NCBI RefSeq assembly: GCF_000003815.2
Contig: NC_049996.1
Span: 16,425,673 to 16,451,406, forward strand
Reading direction: 5' to 3'
From: Branchiostoma floridae
Taxonomy: Eukaryota > Chordata > Leptocardii > Amphioxiformes > Branchiostomatidae
Length of the DNA stretch: 25,734 bases
Below the pieces are notes generated by a model. That model was not told the origin of the DNA and did not search any database. It worked only from the letters and a program-made list of their open reading frames with translations. Each line of letters starts with the position of its first letter. The first letter of the stretch is position 1. The translations under genes were made by a program, and so were the position numbers. This document shows positions 17,858-25,734 of the stretch, piece after piece.

Positions 17858-18435
17858 AACAGTGTGATGACTTATTGGGTTTTACACATTTGTATATTTT
17901 ATGATGTTTGTGACTATAACATTGCTGAACATTTTAGTATATACAGATGTAGCCTCAGGTTGTATGATTTGATCTGCCTCTGCATGATGTAACATGCAAA
18001 TTTGTAAAGCTTGTGTGATACAATGGGACTGTGCACTGTATATCTGCTGTAAATTCAAGACGGATAATTGCCAATGGTATGCTAAAGATGGAATTTTCTG
18101 TTGTAACCATTTGGCTTATGCAGATACTTAGATGTGGTCACATCTTGCAGAACAGTGTGATGAGTTACTGGATTTTATATATTTGTATATCTTTATGATC
18201 ATGGTTCAAAAGCTTGTGACTGTAACATTTCTGAAAATTGTAGTACATAAGATGAAGCTTTAGGTTGTATGATCTGATTTGCCTCTATATGTACATTTGC
18301 TAATGCTGCTTTTTGTAAATCTTGTGATATAATGATGCTGTACACTGTATATATTCTGTACAAGAAAAATAATTGCCAATGATGTGCCAAGGGCGGAATT
18401 TGCTGTTGCAACCATTTTCTAATGTGGATACAGAC
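17858..18435 (+). repeat. 293-bp tandem duplication in the 3' flank of the LRR-Death-GT gene
   Basis: Two diverged direct copies start aacagtgtgatga at 17858 and 18151. They share ggttgtatgat, tgcctct, cactgtatat, ataattgccaatg and the end ttgcaaccatt/ttgtaaccatt. The region follows the stop codon by about 400 bp and has no ORF, so it is probably 3' UTR or flank. No AATAAA was seen; ATTAAA occurs near 18475. Confidence 0.8.
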
Positions 18436-19017
18436 GGACAACGTCCATGTACAAGCATCAGACTATTACATCAGATTAAACAAATCATTCCCGACGCCAT
18501 TTGCATTGTATTCTGTCAATAAGGATGTCGTTATAAAGACAACCGCAAGGCGAAACTCCCCACAAGGACAAGCTTGGGTGTATCTTATATTACCGGTCCC
18601 AGAACTACTAAGCATAGTCCTTTTCTGTCAGCCAGTCTTTCCGGTAAGTATTTCTGATTACTGCCGACTTCTTATTCAAACAAACTCCGTAAAACCTCCC
18701 CGGCGTGCGCTTGTGATCTTGGCGGGCGGGTAAAACTTCCAGCACCGTAGGGGTACCGGGGAGCTTCCAGTGGTTACCTGCATTTCAGGCCACCATTAAA
18801 TTGAATGTGATAAAAAATATTATAACTCTACTTCTCAGTGTTGCGATTGAAAAACTATTCTTTGCTGAAGCAAGAAAATGGCACTTCTCACGCAATGCCA
18901 TGGCAACATGAAAATTAGAAATCCTAGAGCCCTAACCCATGCCGCGTGGCATACTGTTTTCAATTCCTTACACAATATACATGTAGCAACACTGAGAATG
19001 TGAATGAAGTGATCAAT
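18436..19017. other. Intergenic DNA between the GT gene and copy B
   Basis: No gene recognised. There is a GC-richer patch at about 18690-18770 with a small inverted pair, ctccccgg and ccggggag. Copy-B similarity starts only at 19018. Confidence 0.5.
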
Positions 19018-19251
19018 GCACATTGTAGTGAAGCTTGCAATTGTACGCATGAAGCGCCGCCTGGCACCGCTTTGGGTACTGCAGCTCATGCACACCTGCC
19101 TCATGATTAGCATAACAAAGGCTGCCGGGAGTCGCCGTCACGTGACTAACCCGGAAGTCAGGTACGGTTTGAAAAGAGGAACTTGCTTTCCTTCTAAGTT
19201 CATGTTCTCCGGACGAACAGAACTTCGCAATCTTCCCAAGAACACCTTAAG
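19018..19251 (+). promoter_or_regulatory. Promoter and 5'UTR exon of ankyrin gene copy B
   Basis: Counterpart of 5858-6086. It retains the E-box GTCACGTGAC (19137-19146), the ETS site CCGGAAGT (19151-19158) and the splice donor aag|gtaagtcag after 19251. Retention of all three, despite substitutions and small indels around them, supports function in both copies. Confidence 0.6.
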
Positions 19252-19640
19252 GTAAGTCAGAAAAGTCTTGGGAGGCTTGTATAAAGATACCATACTTCTT
19301 AGCTCCAGTCTGGAGCAAAACTCCCTACCTAAAGCTCCTTAAAGTTTAAACTTAAAGTCTCGTACCCAACGCATCTTAATTCCTGTTTGCACAGTGATTC
19401 TCTCCTAAGGATCCTGTAAAGGGGTAACCTTGTGCTCGACATCAGTTTGATCAAAGAAATTCGATGTCAAAGTGAGATATTTTCTGTGCTCGTGCATGTC
19501 TGTGCCTCGCTGTGCTTCTTAGCCCCCACCCCCACCCCTACCCTCGTCCGAAACACTCCACAGGTGTTCTACAGAGTCTGTGCTTCAGACGATGTTATAA
19601 AGTTTAACTATCATGTTACACGCAGGATGGATGAGTTGTG

Positions 19641-20290
19641 GTTACAGACCTCCAATGGCTGGCAGGCACCTGTTGCATGCATAAGATGTAGGGAAAGGCT
19701 GTCAAAAGTCACCTACCTAAGGTTTAGTTGGTGAAAATCTCACATTGGCAGGCAAATCTGACTTCTAAAGAGTGCATATGGCGATTTTGAAAACATTCGG
19801 TTCGGTGCAATGCGCCCCCACAAACAAAATAAGAAACTCTGGTGACCTCTGACCTCCCTGATAACACCCAAACTATACATACTCTAGACTGTCTAAAACA
19901 CTCCAAACATGGTAGAAAGCTTATTTTTCTCACAAAATAAAATAGCCAGAATACCTGAGCATAATTTCCAGCTCCAAAATGCCAACATTTCCCAACAAAA
20001 AGGCTTCTTACACTTACTTGAGGGTCTGCATGCTCTTTTACGTAAGGCGTAGGCAGCCTATTTTATTTCCCGTAATTCGTAGGGAAAACCATCTTATCTA
20101 CGTAAATCGTAGCGAGGTTACGAAATTTAGCGTAATTGCCTTCCTTGATTTAGCGTAATACGTAGGGGGTTCTCCTGAATTCAGCGTAAATCGTTGTCAG
20201 GACCCCCCATACTGACCCTCTTACTTTTGCAAGCCATCTTCTATGGCATCAAAATGCTAATTCTGCGCATGTCTGTAATGGTGACCTTTC
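19641..20290. mobile_element. About 650-bp insertion specific to copy B with TACG-rich repeats
   Basis: Copy A reads gatgagttgtg directly into ctgtgccgtttctcg, whereas copy B has this extra block between gatgagttgtg and ttgtgtcgtttctc. A repeated ttgtg at both borders may be a target duplication. At 20040-20200 a degenerate unit with CGTAAnnCGTAG occurs about six times at irregular 25-35 bp spacing. No ORF or terminal inverted repeat was found; the type is unknown. Confidence 0.5.
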
Positions 20291-21240
20291 ACCTTGTGTT
20301 GTGTCGTTTCTCACTAAGTCTGTCCATTTATGACAAAAAATAGACTCTAGGAATACCACAAGAATTATGACATAAAATCAATGCTTCTGTGATTCATGCA
20401 GTATAACATAAGCACCTCCCTCCCCACCCTCCATAACTCAGTATAGGCGTCTTTCCGGTACAACCGTTAAACTTAAGTCAGTTTGACTCTCATGTTGTAT
20501 TTGAGCTAACTGAATCTCGGTGCATTGTTTGCTGCAAACTCCCTCCCGTATGTACAGTGTACACAAGAGAGTGACGCCTGCTGTTTCATGGCTGCCTTGT
20601 TACTTCTCTGATGTTAAGTCAAGTTAGTTGAGAAATAACAGAGCCAGTATCGATGTAGGTGTCACCTGTACAGCTTTGAGGGTGTCCCGATATCTCTTTT
20701 ATCTGGTTTAATCATAAGTTTCTGTAAGAATGAAGTCAAAAGGGCAAATACAGTGCTGTTTAATTTGTTAATTGTTCCTGTACTGAACTAAGGCACCTGT
20801 GACCTTTCGACCTTGTACCACAATGGCGGACGGGGCACTGCATGTTTAACGTTTCTGTGTATTCAATGGTGCATGTTTGTGGAGGGGGGCGTCTGTGTCA
20901 CCTGACACCAGATGAGAAGTTTTGAACTTGAAGTTACTGTTATCGTTCTTGACGACGTCACTATTTTCATCTTAGATGACACCAGATATCTGTACGGCTT
21001 TATGCACGAGGGGGGTAACATTTAACACCTGTGACGTCATGTTTACACCCGTGGTAACTTTTGAACATGTTTACACCTGCCGCTCTCCTGTCAACACCTG
21101 TCATGATTTATGATGTACGATTCAATTTCACGAAGAGAAAGAAATGTCTATATTATACAAATGTTACATTATGTGATCCCATCGTGGTGATCCCATTGTT
21201 TATAATGGACCAATGACACAGGGACTTTCTCTATAAACAG

Positions 21241-21278
21241 CTCAATCATAGCGGCTGAGCTTCACAATGGCTGAAAAT
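21241..21278 (+). CDS. Short 5' exon with MAEN start, ankyrin copy B
   Basis: Identical in sequence to 8253-8290, with ATG at 21267 and a phase-0 donor after 21278. The acceptor here (ctttctctataaacag) is better than the one in copy A. Confidence 0.5.
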
Positions 21279-21378
21279 GTGAGTCGGACTGAAGCCACAT
21301 GCACCTCTACTGATCTGAATAGAAAACAACATCCTCGATAGAGGATCACCGTTTTTCTTTTACCTTTTCCTTTTATAG

Positions 21379-22645
21379 AGAACGACAATCTACTTCAGAA
21401 TCTACTGAATCTGTCGTAGCGGATTGGCGGCATCTGGCCACGAGGCATTGGCGTGTTTGGCGCATCAGCAAAATTACGGCAAAAACTCATGGAGGAGAAA
21501 GAAAAGGTTGGTGAAACTATTCTTTTCAAGTTAGCAGTTCAGATAAATGAATACAGCACACGACTGCACCATGTTGGGAAGTGCAACAGACGCCTTCCAA
21601 CAAATGCTTTCGTTGAAAAGTAACCTCCGCGTTTCCTGGGATCACCTTCTAAATCATGCTTGATGTTGAAAAATTAGCACATAGACAATGCTAACAACTC
21701 TATTGTAACATGATAACACTCGAATAGGAATCGTGAATGGTCTGACGTGTTGAGGATACTTTCAACATCTCCATTTTGGTACATTCTGGACCGTCTACCC
21801 CACCCAGCATTCAAAGGGATCTGCGAAGAGGTCCTTTCCTCCCGAGTGTGCAAATTTCCTCCCTTTACATTTTAACATTTGAAATTTATACAGTAGTAGA
21901 CCTAAGAACCCTGAACATACAAAGATTTTCATGTTGGCTGAATGATTCTGTTCCACAGGAGCTGAGAGATGCCGCCGGGCGAGGTGAGGAGGTCAGAGTT
22001 CAGCAGCTCCTAGCCGAGGGGGTCAATGTCAATGCTGATGATGGTAACAACGTGAGTCAACATGTCTGTTTGTTGTTTAAACAACGTCATGAAGGACTTA
22101 ATCAACTCTTAGTGCCCCTTTTTTGGTTTTATCTTTGCATCATATCCCTTTGCAGTGTTAATTCTTAAAGGTTTATATCTAAGGTTAATAAGCAATAGAG
22201 TCAGTGAACTCAAGCTTGCCCAAGCCTGATGTTTGTGACTTAGAGATGATGATACAGTTCTTATTAGCCTGACTAAAATCGCGCCCCTAGCGGCCGGCCC
22301 TACAATAGCCGCCGCTCGGGGAGGGGGTCATTAACCCCAGCCAGCGAGAGATTGTGTAAACACAGGCTACAGTTCTTATCACTATGAACCGCTCTTCATC
22401 TTCGTGATGGTAACATCAGACTCTTCGAACTTGATTGAAGAAAAAGAGCATTAAACAACTTGAATCCGTGGCTTAAACAATGTGAGAAGGTCATGGTATA
22501 CATTTTACATCTCAACTCGCCTGCTCTTGTCTCTGTACAGCACTCCAAATGTACCGCCCTTCATAATGCATCTTCGAACGGCCACACTGGAATTGTACAA
22601 GCTTTACTCACAGCTGGAGCAAGAGTCGACCCAAGAGCCTACAGG
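21379..22645 (+). pseudogene. Ankyrin-repeat gene copy B, 5' part, interrupted by a LINE
   Basis: Exons 21379-21506 (MEEKEK, ATG at 21489), 21959-22051 (ELRDAAGRGEEV...) and 22541-22645 (HSKCTALHNASSNGHTG...AYR) keep open frames, splice sites and phase 0, so no coding lesion is visible in the 72 residues present. A LINE in the next intron (from 22781) separates these exons from any downstream ones, which would lie beyond the window. It may therefore still be functional with a very long intron, or broken. Differences from copy A include Y to D and E to G in the first repeat and M to R at the end of the second. Confidence 0.65.
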
Positions 22646-22799
22646 GTAACTTTCCTGTTTACTTGAGTCTGTCATACTGTCCATGTCTTGTCAGTTTGTG
22701 ATTGACCCACAAGGCGCAGAAAATGATAATGGCGATGACGCGTCCATATGTTGTCCTGACCATCAGATAACCCGCTTAAGTTTTTTTTTTTTCCATAGA

Positions 22800-23060
22800 C
22801 CTTTATTCCCAGTTCAAGTACATATTTCAATCAATGGATAGATACATATTTCAATGGATAGATACATATCGGTTTAGGCATAGTGGGTATATACATATTT
22901 CAGGTCAAGTACAATGTGTACGTTCATCTTTCGGTTCGAGTACAATGGGTGCGTTCATATCTCGGTTCAAGTACACTGGTTACCTATTTCAGTTCAAGTA
23001 CTCTGGGTACATATATAATTCAATTCAAATACAATGGCTACATAAATCACAATGGATACA
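22800..23060. repeat. Degenerate repeats of about 30 bp in the LINE 3' UTR
   Basis: Units with gttcaagtaca and ggtacatatttc-like sequence recur about 7-8 times with period drift. Such repeats near the 3' end may be remnants of slippage during target-primed reverse transcription. Confidence 0.6.
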
Positions 23061-23064
23061 CATA

Positions 23065-25734
23065 TCAATAATAGAGTTCGCACATGGTTTGGAAAATACG
23101 TATGATATTGTCATATTTGAGAAGTACAAGGTTATCCTTATGTTTTGTCCAAGAAAGAAAGATTGCGTATTTAGCTAAAGTAATATAAGCGTTTGAGGAG
23201 AGAAGTAAGTGTTTTAAAGAAATTTTATCATGGTTAACATAAGCAGCTATTTTATCCCAATATCCACTTAACCGTCCACAATCAATAAACATATGTTCGT
23301 AGTCTTCATCTTTGTTGCACAATTCACAAGTTGGGCTATAAATCTCTCCAGATGTATTAACAATTCTCCATCTGTTCAGTAAAACTTTACATGGTAATAT
23401 TCTATGCAATATCTTAAAATTGAACTCTCTTAGCTTATTCGATTTGATATTAACAGTTTGTGATGTCCAAACTTTTCGCCAGTTCAGACCGGGACATACG
23501 GTGTCCCAATAGGCTTGGGCAGTGGGTAGTATCGTTTTTTGTAGAATACTAACAGAGTACATATATCTGCTTGTGAGTTTTTCAATCGGAACAATACAAG
23601 AATTAAACCATATCTTATCATCACCATGCTTGCGTACTTTAAACTTAAAGTTTTCATTTGACCAGAACGTGTCGTCATGTATCTGTACAAGGTCTTTCTT
23701 TCCCCCACCCACTTCCTGCCAGGCCAGAACTACCTCCCTATAAAAGGGTGGGAGGCTAGTTAAGGCCGTGGAGTCACTTTTTACATTTAAACTATGTTTG
23801 AAAATAGATAACCCTTTTCCGAGCTTATCAATAAAATGGAAAGGAATTAGTTGCCAATTTCGTATATTAGTAGAGTCTTGTCTGGTGTGAGTATTACTAA
23901 GTCTCCTCACCCACGCAGCTTGTAAACTTTTACATCGTAAATGAATATCAGGCATTTTAATCCCGCCTTCCATATAACTAGAGAATAGTACATTACGTTT
24001 TATTTTGTCGGGCTTGCCGTCCCAGAGGAACGTGAAGCATAGTTTCTGAATTTTCTTCAATACCCAGTCAGGGGTCGGAATCATAGACATATTATAAATA
24101 ATTTTCGACAAAGCTAAAGTTTTTATAACAAAGGATTTTCCATACAGAGTCAGTTTACGTCTTCACCACAGTCGAAATAACTGTTCTATTTTATCTATTC
24201 GCTTTTCCCAATTAAGAGATTCACACGTGCGCTCTGAAGAACTGAAGTAAAGTCCAAGTGACTTGATAGGGGCTTCGGGCCATTTAATATCGAATGGTTT
24301 ATCTTCCCGTCCCCTGGATGACCCAATCCACATTGCTTCACATTTCCCAAGGTTTAAAGTTGGTCCTGCGACTTTACTGAACAGATTTACTACATTCAAA
24401 GCATTACTGATAGAATAATCATCAGAGAGGGTTAAGGTTGTATCGTCTGCAACTTGGCTGATTTTAATGTCGTATTCATGATCATTTACCTTAACTCTAA
24501 TGCCTCTTATCGAATCTGTTTGTCGGATTTTCACAGCTAGAATTTCCACAACTAAATCAAAAAGCAGAGCAGATAGCGGACATCCTTGACGGATGCCTCG
24601 TTGCAATTGAAAAAAGGCTGTCCTCCATCCGGAGTTAACAATGCAGCTTTCGATATTGTTATACATCATTTTAACAGTTTGAATAAAGTAAGATCCAAAT
24701 CCAAATTTCTTCAAAGTTGCCAACATAAAGTTCCAGTTAACACTATCAAAAGCCTTTTCAAAGTCGAGGCATATAACTGCACCAGGGATGTCATAATAAT
24801 TGCAGAAGTAGATGATATCATTTATTACACGGACATTTTGTCCAATGAATCGGGATTTAATGTATGCTGTTTGGTCGTGTGAAATAATTGTTGGCAGAAC
24901 ACCCTGCATTTTTCTCGCTAAGGCGGCAACTAACAACTTATAATCAGTGTTTAGTAAACTGATCGGCCTCCAGTTTGCGAGTTCTTTTCTGTCTCCTTTC
25001 TTGAAAATAAGTTTAAGTATTGCTCTTTTCTGTGAAGTAGACATGCTGCCGGTTTCGATGGATTCTTTAAGAGCGCCATACACATAATCACCTATACTGT
25101 CCCAGAAAGTCAGATAGAACTCTGCGGGTAGTCCATCCGTTCCTGGAGATTTATTAATTTTCATGGCTTTCAGAGCTTCGAAGTAATCCTCTTTTTCCAG
25201 GGGTTGGTCTAACGCCAACTTTTGATTTTCCGTTAGAGTAGATTCTAATTCAACTGTCTTAAGAAAGTTTTCAATCTCCTCATTGGAGACTGGGTTGTCA
25301 TCGGAGTACAGACGTTGATAGAAAGATTTTTCGAGTTGTAAAATTTTTTCTTGATCGGTTACTTCAAGCTCACCATCGGTCAGTTTTGTAATATTGTTGT
25401 TGGCTGCTTGCCATTTTTCAAGGTTAAGGAAATAGGAGATTGATTTTTCTCCCTTCTCAACCTGGGTTGCTCTTGCTCGAATTTGAGCCCCCCTTGCTTT
25501 TTGTTGGTATATTCTTTCAATTTCTAATTTAACTATTGAGTGTTCTTTAAGAATATTTTCATCTAAGGTTTCGTCAATTTTCTGATCGAGTTCGATTAAT
25601 CTTCTTTCTAGAGAGACGAGGTCTCCTTTCATTAGAGCGGCTTTTTGTTTACAATAGCAGATGGAAAACTCCTTGATTCGTTTTTTCATAATTTCCCATA
25701 ACAGTTGTTCGAAATTTTCAGGTTGTATATCATC
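23065..25734 (-). pseudogene. LINE ORF2 reverse transcriptase with one in-frame stop
   Basis: The frame is open from the window edge, interrupted by a single TGA (24163-24165 on +) after ...EQLFRLW. It then continues in the same frame through RRKLTLYGKSF to a stop at 23065. Visible RT motifs are ANWRPISLLNTDYKLL, CLDFEKAFDSVNW (about 24750-24775), RGIRQGCPLSALLF and the catalytic VADDTTL (about 24440-24455). Near the C-terminus, CELCNKDEDYEHMFIDC is a C-x2-C-x7-H-x4-C zinc-binding motif of the kind found after the RT in Tx1/L1-type ORF2. A single nonsense codon in an otherwise intact frame points to a fairly young but probably inactive copy. Upstream endonuclease not seen. Confidence 0.9.

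Larger units (their letters stand above)
22781..25734 (-). mobile_element. LINE retrotransposon, Tx1/L1-like, 3' part
   Basis: Read on the - strand, the element ends in poly-A (a T run on + at about 22781-22793) inserted in copy B after cgcttaagt. It contains a 3' UTR with degenerate repeats of about 30 bp (22800-23060) and the reverse-transcriptase half of ORF2. The 5' part, including any endonuclease and ORF1, is beyond the window. The site is continuous in copy A (cgcttaagttacagg), which fixes the insertion point. Confidence 0.9.

Noticed and set aside
22834-23178. Tyr/Ile-rich + strand ORFs
   Set aside because: They fall in the antisense 3' UTR repeats of the LINE and have no coding signal.
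24112-24165. Frameshift splitting the LINE ORF2
   Set aside because: The two ORF pieces are in the same frame; only a TGA at 24163-24165 separates them and no shift is needed.

Overview
The window looks like animal nuclear DNA, most plausibly from a cephalochordate (lancelet, Branchiostoma-like). The reasons are spliced genes with short GT-AG-bounded exons, an expanded innate-immunity repertoire (TIR receptor, one-repeat-per-exon ankyrin genes, a leucine-rich-repeat/Death-domain gene), a tRNA-derived SINE, a Tx1/L1-like LINE, and many small hairpin and foldback elements. The species call is inference from gene content; no search was run.

Layout. (1) 460-3370, + strand: the last five exons of a transmembrane TIR receptor (TM helix, TIR boxes 1-3, acidic tail). 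Its introns hold degenerate copies of its own exon pieces, and its 3' UTR carries a roughly 305-bp foldback. (2) 3700-5857: AT-rich intergenic DNA with a 43-bp minisatellite of inverted CCAAT boxes ending in a TATA-like motif. (3) 5858-13790, + strand: ankyrin gene copy A, with a promoter/5'UTR exon, two short 5' exons, five ankyrin repeats (one per phase-0 exon), a stop and an AATAAA. Its introns are loaded with mobile DNA. (4) 14014-17443, + strand: a gene encoding about 12 LRRs, a Death domain, a coiled coil and a complete GT-B (GT4-type) glycosyltransferase. This domain combination is the most striking thing in the window. Its first exon was not found. (5) 17444-18850: its 3' flank, with a 293-bp tandem duplication. 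(6) 19018-22780, + strand: copy B, a duplicate of region 3 that keeps the promoter and first exons through the second ankyrin exon. It is then cut by (7) a LINE on the - strand (22781 to the window end) whose ORF2 has one in-frame stop.

Comparing copies A and B dates the insertions. Copy A has gained at least five elements that copy B lacks: a TIR element, a hairpin MITE, a Helentron-like element, a SINE and a 10-bp-repeat foldback. Copy B has gained a separate insert of about 650 bp plus the LINE. A 286-bp block containing two 5' exons and the short intron between them is identical in the two copies, although its upstream flank has diverged.

Functional reading (inference). This is a cluster of cytosolic and membrane innate-immune genes. 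Copy B starts right after the 3' end of the LRR-Death-GT gene, so the repeating genomic unit may be 'ankyrin gene + LRR-Death-GT gene'. That would make the two either partners or alternative parts of one locus. The Death domain would recruit other Death-fold proteins, the LRRs would sense or bind, and the glycosyltransferase would be the effector.
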